DNA from: Pararhizobium antarcticum
GTDB lineage: Bacteria > Pseudomonadota > Alphaproteobacteria > Rhizobiales > Rhizobiaceae
DNA: 54,335 nucleotides
Direction of reading: 5' to 3'
Assembly (NCBI RefSeq): GCF_001885585.1
Contig: NZ_LSRP01000089.1
Location: 1-54,335 of the forward strand
This document shows, piece after piece, positions 9,560 to 19,653 of this stretch. The translations under genes were made by a program, and so were the position numbers. The notes below the pieces were generated by a model. That model made no database searches, was not told the DNA's origin, and was given only the letters and a program-made list of their open reading frames with translations. The first letter of the stretch is position 1; every line of letters starts with the position of its first letter.

Positions 9560-10165
9560 ATGCAAGACGCCACCAGCGCCGAACTCGACACCATCCGGCA
9601 GGAAAACATCACCCGGATCCTGGGTGCGGCCGAACGGCTTTTCCGGCACTACGGCTATGGCAAGACAACGGTCGCCGACATTGCCCGCGAGCTTGGCATG
9701 TCGACGGCGAACATCTATCGTTTCTTTGCGTCCAAGGTCGAGATTCACCAGGCCATCTGTAGCCAGATGCTGGCTGGCAGCTATCAACTGGCCCGCCATA
9801 CCGCCAGCCTTCCCATCAGTGCGACCGAGCGGCTGCGCCGCTATGCGCTGGAGCAGCACACGCTAACGGTCGAGACGATGATGGATGAGGAAAAGGTGCA
9901 CGAGATGGTCATTGTCGCCATCGAGCGTGACTGGGCTGTCATCGAAAAGCATATCGACCGGTTGCACGACCTCATCGCCGAGATGGTTTCCGACGGCATT
10001 GCTGCGGGCGAGTTCCGTGAGCAGGACGTATCTGTCGCGTCGAAATGCTTCGGTGCGAGCATCACCTCACTCTGTCATCCGCAACTGATCATGCACTGCA
10101 TCTCGAAACCCAACCGGGCAAAGCCCGAAGATCTCGTGGATTTTGCAATCCGGGCGCTGATCTGA
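9560..10165 (+). CDS. TetR/AcrR family transcriptional regulator
   Basis: A 201-residue repressor-type protein. Residues about 14-62 are the TetR DNA-binding domain: ITRILGAAERLFRHYGYGKTTVADIARELGMS, then the recognition part STANIYRFFASK. The C-terminal half is an all-helical ligand domain without recognisable ligand residues. It starts at the ATG at 9560, directly after the palindrome. It precedes an RND adaptor (58-bp gap) and pump gene on the same strand and is divergent from an acyl-CoA synthetase. The simplest reading is an autoregulated repressor of the efflux operon, perhaps also of the synthetase. The inducer is unknown. Confidence 0.9.
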   Translation: MQDATSAELDTIRQENITRILGAAERLFRHYGYGKTTVADIARELGMSTANIYRFFASKVEIHQAICSQMLAGSYQLARHTASLPISATERLRRYALEQHTLTVETMMDEEKVHEMVIVAIERDWAVIEKHIDRLHDLIAEMVSDGIAAGEFREQDVSVASKCFGASITSLCHPQLIMHCISKPNRAKPEDLVDFAIRALI

Positions 10166-10223
10166 CGCATCGCCACACGACTGTAAACCGCACTTCAGAC
10201 ATCAAACGAACAGGAATTCAGCC

Positions 10224-11378
10224 ATGTTTTTTCAGGCCGCACAGATCAGGACGACGTTGAAAGCTTCCGTGCTGCTTGCGGCGATGGCCGGTCTGGCAGG
10301 CTGCTCGGAAGAAGCGCCGGAGACCAGGGCGGAAGTCATCCGCCCCGTGAAAGTCATGACGGTATCCGAGGCGCAGACAGGCCGCGACCTCGAATATTCC
10401 GGCGCGATCCGGGCGCGCACCGAAATGGCGCTTGGCTTTCGCGTCGGCGGCAAGATCACCGAACGGCTGGTCGACATCGGCGGCCGTGTGAACAAAGGCG
10501 ACGTGCTTGCCCGCATCGATACGACCGACTACGCCTTGTCGGTTCTGACTGCGCAGGCCAATCTCGCCGCCGCCGAGCGGCAGGTTGAAACCGCGGAACT
10601 GACCCGCAGGCGCGCCAACGAGCTTTTCGACAAGCAGGTGTCACCGAAATCGCAGCTCGAACAGGCCCAGCTTTCCTATAACCAGGCCGTTTCGACGCGG
10701 GACGCCGCCCGCTCCTCTCTCGAACAGGCGCGCAATCAGGTATCCTATGGCGCCCTGCAGGCCGACCGGAACGGCATCGTCACGGCGGTCAATGCTGAAG
10801 CCGGGCAGGTCGTTGCTGCAGGAAACCCGGTGGTCACCATTGCTGCTGATGGCGAAAAGGAAGTCCAGGTCGCCGTCCCCGAAACCGACATCCTCGCCTT
10901 CAAGCCGGGCAAGACAGTCAAGGTGGCCATCTGGTCCAACAGTGGCGAGTTGCTGCAGGGCAAGGTTCGCGAGGTGGCCGGCAGTGCCGATCCGCAATCG
11001 CGTACCTTTGCAATCCGCATCAGCCTGCCGGAAAACACGCCGGCCCTGCTCGGCATGACGGCATCCGTTTCCACGGCCGCCGATGCCGGCCCCTCTCTGA
11101 TCGCTGTTCCGCTCAGCGCGCTTGCCAAGGATGGCGAGAAGGCCTTGGTCTGGACGGTCGATCCGGCCAGCGAAACCGTCCATGCGCGCCCGGTCGAGAT
11201 AGCGGATTTTGCAGGCACGCAGGCACGCATCGCACAGGGGCTGAAGCCCGGCGACATCATTGTCACGGCCGGCACGCAGTTCATGCGCGAAGACCTGAAA
11301 GTGAAGCTGCCGCAGGCATCACTGAACCAGCAGGCAAGCGCAACCGACGATATCGCGACGGCCAAGCGCATTCGCTGA
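10224..11378 (+). CDS. RND efflux periplasmic adaptor subunit (MFP, lipoprotein)
   Basis: Membrane fusion protein of a tripartite efflux pump, 384 residues. The N-terminus has a hydrophobic stretch ending in the lipobox LAGC with Cys27, so it is probably a lipoprotein anchored in the inner membrane facing the periplasm. ALGFRVGGKITERLVDIGGRVNKGDVLARID is the first half of the lipoyl-like barrel. An alpha-hairpin of about 70 residues follows (AAERQVETAELTRRRANELF...), then the second barrel half with RNGIVTAVNAEAGQVVAAG, and a C-terminal membrane-proximal domain. The pump gene follows after 28 bp. No outer-membrane channel gene is adjacent, so a TolC encoded elsewhere must be used. Confidence 0.92.
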   Translation: MFFQAAQIRTTLKASVLLAAMAGLAGCSEEAPETRAEVIRPVKVMTVSEAQTGRDLEYSGAIRARTEMALGFRVGGKITERLVDIGGRVNKGDVLARIDTTDYALSVLTAQANLAAAERQVETAELTRRRANELFDKQVSPKSQLEQAQLSYNQAVSTRDAARSSLEQARNQVSYGALQADRNGIVTAVNAEAGQVVAAGNPVVTIAADGEKEVQVAVPETDILAFKPGKTVKVAIWSNSGELLQGKVREVAGSADPQSRTFAIRISLPENTPALLGMTASVSTAADAGPSLIAVPLSALAKDGEKALVWTVDPASETVHARPVEIADFAGTQARIAQGLKPGDIIVTAGTQFMREDLKVKLPQASLNQQASATDDIATAKRIR

Positions 11379-11406
11379 GTTGAAGTAGAGAGAACGGAAC
11401 GACGCC

Positions 11407-14400
11407 ATGACGACCCCCCACGATCGCGCAACCGGCACTGGCAAACAAGCGTTCAACCTGTCGCGCTGGGCGATCGGTCATCCGAGCATTGCCCGCTTCC
11501 TCTTCGGCCTCATCCTTCTGACCGGCGTTTTCGGCCTGATGAACATGGGCCAGAAGGAAGATCCCGATTTCACCTTCCGCGTCATGGTGATCCAGGCCTC
11601 CTGGCCGGGGGCCTCGATCGAGGAGATGCAGGACCAGGTCGTCAACAAGATCGAGCGCAAGCTCCAGGAGACGCCGCATCTCGACTTCGTTCGCTCCTAC
11701 AGCCGCGCCGGCAGCGCCATCATCACGCTGCAGGTCAAGGGCGACACCGACGCCGCCGAAGTGGCTGATGCCTTCTACCAGGTCCGCAAAAAGGTCGGCG
11801 ACATCCGCTCAGAGCTGCCATCCGGGCTCTACGGCCCCTATTTCAACGATGAGTTCGGCGATACCTTCATCACCCTGCACTCCCTGACCGGCGCGGGCTA
11901 CAGCTATCCCGAGCTGAAAACCTACGCCATCCAGGCCCGCGATATGCTGCTGGCGACGCCGGGCGTCGAGAAAGCCGTCATCATCGGCGACCAGCCCGAG
12001 AAAATTTTTATAGACGTGTCCTCCAAGGCCCTGGCCGAGCGCGGATTGACGCTCAACGATCTCGGCAACACGCTGGCCGGCCAGAACAGCATCGACCCCG
12101 CCGGCAGCGTCGATACCGGCGAACGCTCCGTGCGCATCTCCGTCGAGGGCAGCGTCGACAGGGTCGACGATATCCGCGAGTTGCGGCTGCGATCCGGCGA
12201 GCAGGTGACACGGCTCGGCGATATCGCAACCGTCACCGCGGGGCTCGAGGACCCGGTTGCGCGCAAATACCGCTTCGATGGCCAGGACAGCGTCCAGATT
12301 GGCGTGGTCATGGCCAAGGGCTACAATGTCATCGACGTCGGCAAGACAGTCGAGGCAACCTATGACCGTTTCAGCGAAGCCCTTCCCTATGGCGTGAAGA
12401 TCGATCAGATCGCCAACCAGCCGGAGGTCGTCACCGAAGCGGTCGGCGAGTTCATGAAGGCACTTGGGGAAGCCCTCGTCATCGTGCTGATCGTATCCTT
12501 CCTGTCGATCGGCTGGCGGTCGGGCCTCGTCATCGCCATCGCGATCCCGCTGGTTCTCGCCGCAACGTTTGCGATCATGTACGAAATCGGCATCGACCTG
12601 CAGCGCATTTCGCTGGGTGCATTGATCATCGCGCTCGGTCTCCTGGTCGATGATGCCATGATCGTCGTCGAGATGATGGAGCGCAAGCTGGAAGAAGGCT
12701 TGGAGAAGGTCGAGGCTGCGAGCTTTGCCTACTCGTCCACCGCATTTCCCATGTTGACGGGCACGCTGATCACCACTGCCGGCTTCATCCCGGTCGGCTT
12801 TGCCGCCTCGACGGCCGGCGAATATGTCCGGTCGCTGTTCTACGTCGTCGGCATCGCGCTCGTGGTGTCCTGGTTCGTCGCCGTCTATTTCACGCCCTGG
12901 CTCGGCTATATGATCCTCAAGCAACGCAATCATGCCGGAAGCCACAAGGATGTGTTCGATACACGCTTCTACCGCCGCCTGCGTGCAAGCGTCGGCTGGG
13001 CGGTACGCCACCGGCTGATCGTCATCACCTTGACGCTCGGCACCTTTGTCACCAGCCTCTGGGCGTTCCAGTTCATCCCGCAGAACTTCTTTCCGCAATC
13101 CTCCCGTCCCGAAATCCTTGTCGATCTCTGGCTTCCGGAGGGCACGAGCATCTCCGAGGTGGAGGCACAGGCAAAGGCGCTGGAGGACCGCATCGTCACG
13201 GATGAAGACAAGCGTTTCATCGCCACCTATATCGGCGAAGGCGCGCCGCGCTTTTTCCTGCCGCTCGACCAGCAATTGCGCAATCCGAACTTCGCCCAGC
13301 TTCTCGTGATGGCCAGGGACGAACCGGCCCGCGAGCGGCTGATCGTCAAGCTGCGCGGCATTCTGGCGGAAGATTTTCCGGACGTGCGTTCCAAGGTCGA
13401 CCGGCTGTTTCTCGGCCCGCCGACCGGCTGGCCGGTGCAGATGCGCGTCAGTGGCCCTGATAGGGCAGAGGTGCGCCGCATCGCCGACGAGGTGAAGCAG
13501 GCATTCTCAGACAATCCGATGCTGGGCGCCATTCATGACGACTGGCTGGAACCGGTGCCGGCTATGAAACTGGTCATCGACCAGGATCGGGCCCGGGCGC
13601 TCGGGGTCACGTCGCAGCGCATTCGCCAGATGTTGCAGGCCACCACGAGCGGCGCACCGCTGGGTGACTTCCGCGATGGCGAGGAAACGGTTTCGATCGT
13701 CGCCCGCGAACCGGAGGAAAACCGGAAACTGCTGTCGGCCATCAACTCGGTCTATATCCCGACGGATTTCGGTGGCTTCATTCCGCTGTCGCAAATCGCC
13801 AAGGTGGTTCCCGTTCTCGAGCAGGGCGTCGAATGGCGGCGCGACCGGCTGCCGACCATCACCGTGCGCGGCACCCTGCCGGACGGCGTCCAGCCCAACG
13901 ACGTCGCATTGAAAATGTATGGCGAGTTGCAGGGCCTGAGAGATGGTCTGGCGCCCGGCTACAAGGTCGATATTCAGGGCGGCGCCGAAGATGCAGCCGA
14001 AAGCCAGGCCTCGATCGCCGCCAAGGCGCCAATTATGCTGCTGGTCATCGTCCTGCTGCTGATGATCCAGTTGCAGCACTTCGGCAAGGCGATGCTGGTG
14101 CTCGCCACGGGTCCGCTCGGCATCATCGGCGCCAGCGCCGCACTGTTGATCAGCGGTGCCCCGTTCGGCTTCGTCGCGATCCTCGGCGTCATTGCCCTGC
14201 TCGGCATCATCATCCGCAACTCGATCATCCTGATCGACCAGATCGACCAGGACATTGCCGCCGGTATGAACCGGATGGACGCGATCGTCGGCGGGGCAGT
14301 GCTTCGTTTTCGCCCGATCACACTGACGGCGCTGACCGCCGTGCTGGCGCTGATCCCGATCTCGCGTGGCGTCTTCTGGGGTCCGCTCGCCTATGCCATG

Positions 14401-14568
14401 ATGGGCGGCATCCTGGTTGCGACCGTGTTGACGATCTTCGTTCTTCCGGCAGCCTATGCGGTATTCTTCGGTCGCGAGCCGAAAAAATACCCCACGGAAG
14501 AGGACGCAGCCACCGCACCCGCGCAGCCTGACGAAGACCGTCGTCCGGCCGCCATAGCGGCCGAATAG
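11407..14568 (+). CDS. RND efflux transporter permease (AcrB/HAE1-like)
   Basis: Inner-membrane proton/drug antiporter of 1053 residues with the RND plan: one N-terminal helix, a large periplasmic loop, six helices, a second loop and six more helices. The fourth-helix signature GLLVDDAMIVVEMMERKLEEG carries the paired Asp residues of the proton relay. The matching region in the second half is LGIIIRNSIILIDQID. The N-terminal MNMGQKEDPDFTFRVMVIQASWPGAS is typical of this subgroup, which lies apart from classical AcrB and is often paired with lipoprotein adaptors. Substrates cannot be predicted. It forms an operon with the TetR and adaptor genes and ends at a terminator. Confidence 0.93.
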   Translation: MTTPHDRATGTGKQAFNLSRWAIGHPSIARFLFGLILLTGVFGLMNMGQKEDPDFTFRVMVIQASWPGASIEEMQDQVVNKIERKLQETPHLDFVRSYSRAGSAIITLQVKGDTDAAEVADAFYQVRKKVGDIRSELPSGLYGPYFNDEFGDTFITLHSLTGAGYSYPELKTYAIQARDMLLATPGVEKAVIIGDQPEKIFIDVSSKALAERGLTLNDLGNTLAGQNSIDPAGSVDTGERSVRISVEGSVDRVDDIRELRLRSGEQVTRLGDIATVTAGLEDPVARKYRFDGQDSVQIGVVMAKGYNVIDVGKTVEATYDRFSEALPYGVKIDQIANQPEVVTEAVGEFMKALGEALVIVLIVSFLSIGWRSGLVIAIAIPLVLAATFAIMYEIGIDLQRISLGALIIALGLLVDDAMIVVEMMERKLEEGLEKVEAASFAYSSTAFPMLTGTLITTAGFIPVGFAASTAGEYVRSLFYVVGIALVVSWFVAVYFTPWLGYMILKQRNHAGSHKDVFDTRFYRRLRASVGWAVRHRLIVITLTLGTFVTSLWAFQFIPQNFFPQSSRPEILVDLWLPEGTSISEVEAQAKALEDRIVTDEDKRFIATYIGEGAPRFFLPLDQQLRNPNFAQLLVMARDEPARERLIVKLRGILAEDFPDVRSKVDRLFLGPPTGWPVQMRVSGPDRAEVRRIADEVKQAFSDNPMLGAIHDDWLEPVPAMKLVIDQDRARALGVTSQRIRQMLQATTSGAPLGDFRDGEETVSIVAREPEENRKLLSAINSVYIPTDFGGFIPLSQIAKVVPVLEQGVEWRRDRLPTITVRGTLPDGVQPNDVALKMYGELQGLRDGLAPGYKVDIQGGAEDAAESQASIAAKAPIMLLVIVLLLMIQLQHFGKAMLVLATGPLGIIGASAALLISGAPFGFVAILGVIALLGIIIRNSIILIDQIDQDIAAGMNRMDAIVGGAVLRFRPITLTALTAVLALIPISRGVFWGPLAYAMMGGILVATVLTIFVLPAAYAVFFGREPKKYPTEEDAATAPAQPDEDRRPAAIAAE

Positions 14569-14599
14569 CAAGCAAGCCGGAAGTTCCGATTTCAGCGAT

Positions 14600-14634
14600 A
14601 AAGGCGACAGGGCTCTTGCAGCGCTGTCGCCTTT
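14600..14634 (+). terminator. Terminator of the tetR-RND operon
   Basis: The 11-bp arms AAAGGCGACAG (14600-14610) and CTGTCGCCTTT (14624-14634) enclose a loop with two further GC pairs, 31 bases after the pump stop. The U tract is short (TTT). Confidence 0.7.
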
Positions 14635-14643
14635 GCATTCCGA

Positions 14644-14721
14644 GAAAACGATTTCACAAACTGTCTTGACTTTAAACCCGAGGTCGACAATTCATAGAGA
14701 AAGCTTGTGAAATCGATTTCA
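14644..14721. promoter_or_regulatory. Two LacI-type operators around the lacI-gckA promoter
   Basis: GAAAACGATTTC at 14644-14655 and the perfect palindrome GAAATCGATTTC at 14709-14720 (14 bp palindromic with the flanking T and A) differ at one base. Both have the central CG typical of LacI-family operators. Their centres are 65 bp apart. Between them are TTGACT (14666-14671) and, after about 17 bases, an AT-rich -10 region near 14689-14697. This fits repression by looping of the regulator on its own promoter. Confidence 0.7.
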
Positions 14722-14739
14722 TAAAATCGGGGAAATCCT

Positions 14740-15753
14740 GTGCCTGACGAACCGGACGTCAAACTGATCGATGTTGCGCGGAAGGCGGGATGCTCACCGG
14801 CGACGGTGTCGCGGGTGCTCAACCACAATGCCAAGGTCAACACTGCCACTCGCGAAAAGGTGCTGCAGGCGGCCATGGATCTCGCCTATGTCCCGAACGG
14901 CTCTGCCCGGAGCCTGCGATCGACGAAATCGCGCCTCGCCGGGGCTGTGATACCGACGCTGGATCACGCGATCTATGCCACCATGGTCAACAGCCTGCAG
15001 GCGCGCCTTACGGAAAATGGCGTGTCGCTGATCATCAACACGTCGTCCTACGACATCGACAGGGAATACGAGCAGGTCCGGCTGCTTGTCGAGCGCGGTG
15101 TCGAATCCGTCGTGCTCGTCGGCGCCGCCCATCGCCGCGAAACCATTGCCCTGCTCGAGCAACGCAACATCGCCTACGTCTTCACCTATACAGCCAAACC
15201 AACGGACATTGGCGCAGCCGTGGGTTTCGACAACGAGAAAGCGGGCCGGCTGGCCGCGCGCCATCTCATCGATCTCGGCCATACCAGGATCGCCATGCTC
15301 GGCGGGATCACCATCAACAATGACCGTGCGGTTTCGCGCCGAGACGGCTTCGTCGCGGAACTGCGCGATAACAACCTGGCGCCGCTCGGCATTCTCGAAA
15401 CGCCATACCAGGCAGACGGCGGGCATGCCGGGATGAAGCGGTTGATGCTTGCGGACACCCCACCGACCGCCGTCATCTGTGCCAGCGACATCGCCGCGGC
15501 GGGCGCACTCAAATATTGCCGGCAGAACGACATCGCCGTTCCCGGCACCGTCTCGGTCCTTGGCTTCGACAATCTCGACATCGGCGAGCTGACGACACCG
15601 GAACTGACGACGATCGATGTTCCGGCAGGGGAAATGGGCAGGATCGCTGCTGACTATCTGCTGGCGCCAGCGGCGCAACGTCAGCACATGCGCATCCGGG
15701 AACTGCCACTCCGGCTGGTGGTGCGCGGCAGCACCGCTGCGCTACTGCGATGA
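14740..15753 (+). CDS. LacI family transcriptional regulator
   Basis: A 337-residue regulator beginning at a GTG (14740) 18 bases after the palindromic operator. [47 protein letters not shown] (about residues 7-53) is the LacI HTH plus hinge. The remainder is a periplasmic-binding-protein-like sugar/ligand domain with the usual [20 protein letters not shown] ending. Its stop overlaps an ATG in an ATGA, and glycerate 2-kinase follows 50 bp later, so it probably controls glycerate or hydroxypyruvate use and itself. No sugar transporter is adjacent. The ligand is inferred from context only. Confidence 0.92.
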   Translation: MPDEPDVKLIDVARKAGCSPATVSRVLNHNAKVNTATREKVLQAAMDLAYVPNGSARSLRSTKSRLAGAVIPTLDHAIYATMVNSLQARLTENGVSLIINTSSYDIDREYEQVRLLVERGVESVVLVGAAHRRETIALLEQRNIAYVFTYTAKPTDIGAAVGFDNEKAGRLAARHLIDLGHTRIAMLGGITINNDRAVSRRDGFVAELRDNNLAPLGILETPYQADGGHAGMKRLMLADTPPTAVICASDIAAAGALKYCRQNDIAVPGTVSVLGFDNLDIGELTTPELTTIDVPAGEMGRIAADYLLAPAAQRQHMRIRELPLRLVVRGSTAALLR

Positions 15754-15803
15754 AAAAAGACCGTTCTCCGAACAACAATCGGTCCATCTGTGAGAGACAA
15801 GAC

Positions 15804-17057
15804 ATGAATCCCAGAGCCCTGCTGACCACGCTTTTCCATGCCGCCGTCGAGGCCGCCAACCCCGATCATGGCATTCGGAAATTTCTCCCGGAGATGCCGA
15901 AAGGCCGCACCATCGTCATCGGCGCCGGCAAGGGGGCCGCCCAGCTGGCGCGCGCCCTCGAGAATGCATGGCCGGGAAAGCTCGAGGGTGCAGTTGTCAC
16001 GCGTTATGGTTATGCAGCCCCCTGCACACAGATCGAGGTGCTGGAAGCAGCGCATCCCGTACCGGATCAAGCAGGACTGGCGGCGTCGGAAAGGCTGCTG
16101 GAACTGGTCGAGGGTTTGACGGAAGACGATCTGGTCATCGCGCTGATGTGCGGCGGCGGATCGGCGCTTCTGCCCGCCCCGCCCGAAACCTTCGAACTCG
16201 CCGACGAGATCATCCTCAACGAAGCGCTGCTCAAATCCGGCGCGCCGATTTCGGCGATGAACCTCATCCGCAAGCATTTTTCCGGGATCAAGGGCGGACG
16301 CCTGGCTGCCGCAGCCTATCCCGCCAAGGTGGTGACATTTGTCGTTTCGGATATCCCCGGGGACAATCCGGCGCTGGTATCCTCAGGCCCGACCATCGCC
16401 AGCGCAGGCGATGCGCAGGACGCCTTGAGAGCGATCGAAACCTACCGCATCGACCTGCCGGCCAACATCCTGCGACACATCGAGACCGCCGCCCCCGCTC
16501 CATCCTGCGACAGTCCTGTCTTTGCAGGACATAGGGTTCATCTGATCGCGTCAGCGAATGTCTCGCTGGAGGCGGCTGCAACCGTGGCGGAAAGCCATGA
16601 TGTCCGTGCCGTCATCCTCTCGGATGCGCTGGAGGGCGAGGCTCGCGAGGCCGGCCGTTTCCATGCCGCAATCGCGAAGGAGGTCGAACGCCGTGGCCGG
16701 CCGTTTCAGACACCCGTGGTGCTGCTTTCCGGCGGCGAAACAACCGTCACCCTTCGCGGCAAGGGCAAGGGTGGACGAAACACCGAGTTTCTCCTGTCCT
16801 TTGCTGCGCAGATTTCCGGATCATCGCGAATCCATGCACTGTCGGCCGACACCGACGGGATCGATGGCAGCGAGGACAATGCCGGCGCCTTTGCCGACGG
16901 ATCCAGCATAAGCCGCATGCTGGCCGCAGATATCAGGGCGGACCAGCATCTTGCCAACAACGACGCATGGTCCGCCTTCAGGACTGTCGACGATCTCTTC
17001 GTCTGCGGACCCACCGGCACCAACGTCAACGACTTTCGCGCCATTCTCATTCTCTGA
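15804..17057 (+). CDS. gckA: Glycerate 2-kinase (GckA/MOFRL family; also called hydroxypyruvate reductase TtuD)
   Basis: ATP-dependent kinase that turns D-glycerate into 2-phosphoglycerate, the exit of glyoxylate/serine-cycle and tartrate catabolism into glycolysis. From the ATG at 15804 it has 417 residues and starts [20 protein letters not shown], the usual family start, after [28 protein letters not shown] and [11 protein letters not shown] lie in the N-terminal GCKA domain. [21 protein letters not shown] and [18 protein letters not shown] form the MOFRL domain. An in-frame ATG at 15750 overlapping the lacI stop would add 18 residues and allow coupling. Older literature calls homologues TtuD hydroxypyruvate reductase; kinase activity is the better-supported function. 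Confidence 0.9.
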   Translation: MNPRALLTTLFHAAVEAANPDHGIRKFLPEMPKGRTIVIGAGKGAAQLARALENAWPGKLEGAVVTRYGYAAPCTQIEVLEAAHPVPDQAGLAASERLLELVEGLTEDDLVIALMCGGGSALLPAPPETFELADEIILNEALLKSGAPISAMNLIRKHFSGIKGGRLAAAAYPAKVVTFVVSDIPGDNPALVSSGPTIASAGDAQDALRAIETYRIDLPANILRHIETAAPAPSCDSPVFAGHRVHLIASANVSLEAAATVAESHDVRAVILSDALEGEAREAGRFHAAIAKEVERRGRPFQTPVVLLSGGETTVTLRGKGKGGRNTEFLLSFAAQISGSSRIHALSADTDGIDGSEDNAGAFADGSSISRMLAADIRADQHLANNDAWSAFRTVDDLFVCGPTGTNVNDFRAILIL

Positions 17058-17085
17058 ACCGTTCTCTAAGGCAGAGACGCGAAAC

Positions 17086-19653
17086 TCAGAGTTCGCGCAG
17101 CACCGGAGCCGCCTTCTGGCCGAGAACGCGCCATGTGCCAACCAGCCCGATGCCAACCGTCATTGCAAGCGCGATCACCACGGTCAGCCCCGCAACGTCA
17201 GGCAGGAAGGACGATGGCAGCGTCATGATCCGGCTGACGACGAACCAGGCGGAAACGCCGCCCGCAAACAGCGCGAAAATCGCCGTGGACAGACCGAGAA
17301 TGGCATATTCATAGCTGAACGCCCGGATCAGGGTCGAGCGCGTCGCGCCGAGCGTCTTCAGCACCACCGCATCATGGATGCGCGCCCGGTTGCCGGCGGC
17401 AAGCGCACCGGCCAGCACCAGCACCGACGCGACCAGCGCCACGGCCGCGGCGGCACGGATGGCGGTCGCCAACTGCCCGACCAACTCGTTGATGATATCG
17501 AGCGCATCCTTCACCCGAACGCTGGTGATCGTCGGATAGCCATTGGTGATCGCCTTAAGCGCGGCCGATTCCTGCTCCGCCGTGGCATTGGGATCAATCA
17601 CCGTGGCAAGCCAGGCATGGGGAGCCCCCGCAAACGTGTTCGGCGAGAACACCATGACGAAATTGATCGACAGGGATTCCCATTCAACCGTTCGGAAATT
17701 GGCGATCTTTGCCGTGATGTTGCGGCCAAGCACATTGACGGTGACCATGTCGCCAATCTTCAGACCCAGTTCACCCGCCTCTTCCTCCGAAAACGACACC
17801 AGCGGCTCGCCATTATAGTCGGCAGTCCACCATTCGCCTTCCGTCAGCGTCGAGTTTTCTGGCATGTTTTTCGCATAGGTGATGCCGCGGTCGCCCCTGA
17901 GCACCCATTGCCCGCTGGGCGGAACCGTCATCTTTCCGACATCCACGCCGTTGAACGCGAGGATCCGGCCGCGCAGCATCGGCACTTCGATGATCTTGCC
18001 GTCCGGCAGCGATGTTTGCAACAGCGAGCGGAAGCCGTCGATCTCCGTGCCCTGGATATCGACGAAAAAGAAGTTCGGCGCCCGTTCCGGCAGGTTTCCT
18101 GTCAGCTCCCTGCGCAGATTGCCGTCGATCAAGGCCAGCGTCACCAGAAGCGCCAGACCAAGGCCGAGCGAAAGCACGACCGATGGTGTCAGCGCACCCG
18201 GGCGGTGGATATTGCCGATCGCCAGCCGCAATGCCGGAGATTTGACCCGCGGCGCCCGGCGCGCCAGCGCCGAGACCAGCACGGAAACACCGCGCAGCAC
18301 GATGAAGGCGAAGGCGATGGCACCGAGGAACACCATCGATATATAGCGATCATAGGCCGTCAGGATGGCCAGCCCGCCAAGCAAGGCGAGGCAGAGACCG
18401 GCACCGACCAGATAGGGCCAGGACGGCAGGCGCGCCCGCTCGAAGCCCTGCTCGCGGAACAGCGCCGTCGCCGGCACGTTGCGTGCCCGGCCAAGCGGCA
18501 GGATCGCAAAGGCGAGCGCGGTCAGGACGCCGAACAGGGACGCCATGCCGAGTGCCGAGGGGAAGAGCTGGAAACCGGTCGATACCGGCAGTATGCCGGC
18601 CAGGAACTGGGCCGCGACATAGGGAATGAGTGCGCCGAAAACCAGGCCGATGACGATGCCAATCAGCGCGATGAACAGGATCTGGAACAGATAGATCATC
18701 ACGACAACAGAAGCGGGGGCGCCAAGGCACTTGAAGGTGGCGATCACGCCGCGTTTGGAATCAAGAAAGGCGCGAACCGCATTGGCCACGCCGACGCCCC
18801 CGACGATCAGGGCGGTCAGGCCGACAAGCGTCAGGAACTGCGAGAACCGGGTAATATTGGCTGTGAGTGCCGGTGCGGCATTCGCACTGGTGCGGATCGA
18901 CCATCCGGCGGACGGAAACTGCTCCTCCGCCTGCTTTCGGATCAACGGCACACTCGCACCATTGTCGATACGCGCCTTGTAGCCATATTCGACCAGACTG
19001 CCCTGCTGGACCAGCCCGGAAGCCGCCAGTGCATCCGTCGAGACCAGCAGCCGCGGCGCAAAACCGAACCCCTCGGACAGGGCATCCGGTTCGCGCAGGA
19101 TCGTGCCGTTGACGCGTATCCGCGCCGTGCCCAGCAAAATATCGTCACCAACCTTGATGCCGAGCCTTTCAAGCAGAAGCGGGGCGACAAGGCCACCGAA
19201 TTGCGTGCCATCCTTTGCCAGGCTGGCGGAAAGGGGTGCCGCTGGCTCGCTCTGAAGGGAGCCGTAGAGCGGATAGGCGCCATCGACCGCCTTCAGTTCG
19301 ACCAGCGCCTGATTGGAACCATCAGGCAGGCGCGCCATCGAGCGCAGCGACGACGACACGGAGATTGCCCCCATGCCGTCCAGGAAGGTCTTCTCTTCCT
19401 CGGTCGCAACCCGGTTGTTGAGCTGAAAGCGGATGTCGCCGGCCAGAAGCTCCCGGCCCTGGCTGGCAATGGAGCCGGTAATCGATTGCGAGAGCGAATT
19501 GACGCCGGCGATCGCCGCGGTACCCAGCGCAATACAGGCGAGAAAGATATAAAACCCCTTCAGGCCACCGCGCATCTCGCGCAGCGCCAGCCGGAAGGCA
19601 AGCGCGACGGAGCTTCCGAAGCGCTGGGGTGCAATGTCGGCGACGATCCTCAT
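17086..19653 (-). CDS. ABC transporter permease, FtsX-like (YbbP family)
   Basis: An 855-residue membrane protein with the ten-helix YbbP layout: an N-terminal helix (FYIFLACIALGTAAIAGV), a periplasmic domain, a first FtsX core (FLTLVGLTALIVGGVGVANAVRAFLDSKRGVIATFKCLGAP), a middle linker, a second periplasmic domain, and a second FtsX core (VALVASVLVLAGALAAGNRARIHDAVVLKTLGAT). Such MacB-superfamily permeases do mechanical work or extract lipids and lipoproteins rather than classical import. Its ATG overlaps the stop of the ATPase gene by 4 bp (ATGA at 19650-19653). Together with the divergent tesA the arrangement matches the widely conserved tesA-ybbA-ybbP locus. The exact substrate is unsettled in the family. 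Confidence 0.92.
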   Translation of the reverse strand: MRIVADIAPQRFGSSVALAFRLALREMRGGLKGFYIFLACIALGTAAIAGVNSLSQSITGSIASQGRELLAGDIRFQLNNRVATEEEKTFLDGMGAISVSSSLRSMARLPDGSNQALVELKAVDGAYPLYGSLQSEPAAPLSASLAKDGTQFGGLVAPLLLERLGIKVGDDILLGTARIRVNGTILREPDALSEGFGFAPRLLVSTDALAASGLVQQGSLVEYGYKARIDNGASVPLIRKQAEEQFPSAGWSIRTSANAAPALTANITRFSQFLTLVGLTALIVGGVGVANAVRAFLDSKRGVIATFKCLGAPASVVVMIYLFQILFIALIGIVIGLVFGALIPYVAAQFLAGILPVSTGFQLFPSALGMASLFGVLTALAFAILPLGRARNVPATALFREQGFERARLPSWPYLVGAGLCLALLGGLAILTAYDRYISMVFLGAIAFAFIVLRGVSVLVSALARRAPRVKSPALRLAIGNIHRPGALTPSVVLSLGLGLALLVTLALIDGNLRRELTGNLPERAPNFFFVDIQGTEIDGFRSLLQTSLPDGKIIEVPMLRGRILAFNGVDVGKMTVPPSGQWVLRGDRGITYAKNMPENSTLTEGEWWTADYNGEPLVSFSEEEAGELGLKIGDMVTVNVLGRNITAKIANFRTVEWESLSINFVMVFSPNTFAGAPHAWLATVIDPNATAEQESAALKAITNGYPTITSVRVKDALDIINELVGQLATAIRAAAAVALVASVLVLAGALAAGNRARIHDAVVLKTLGATRSTLIRAFSYEYAILGLSTAIFALFAGGVSAWFVVSRIMTLPSSFLPDVAGLTVVIALAMTVGIGLVGTWRVLGQKAAPVLREL

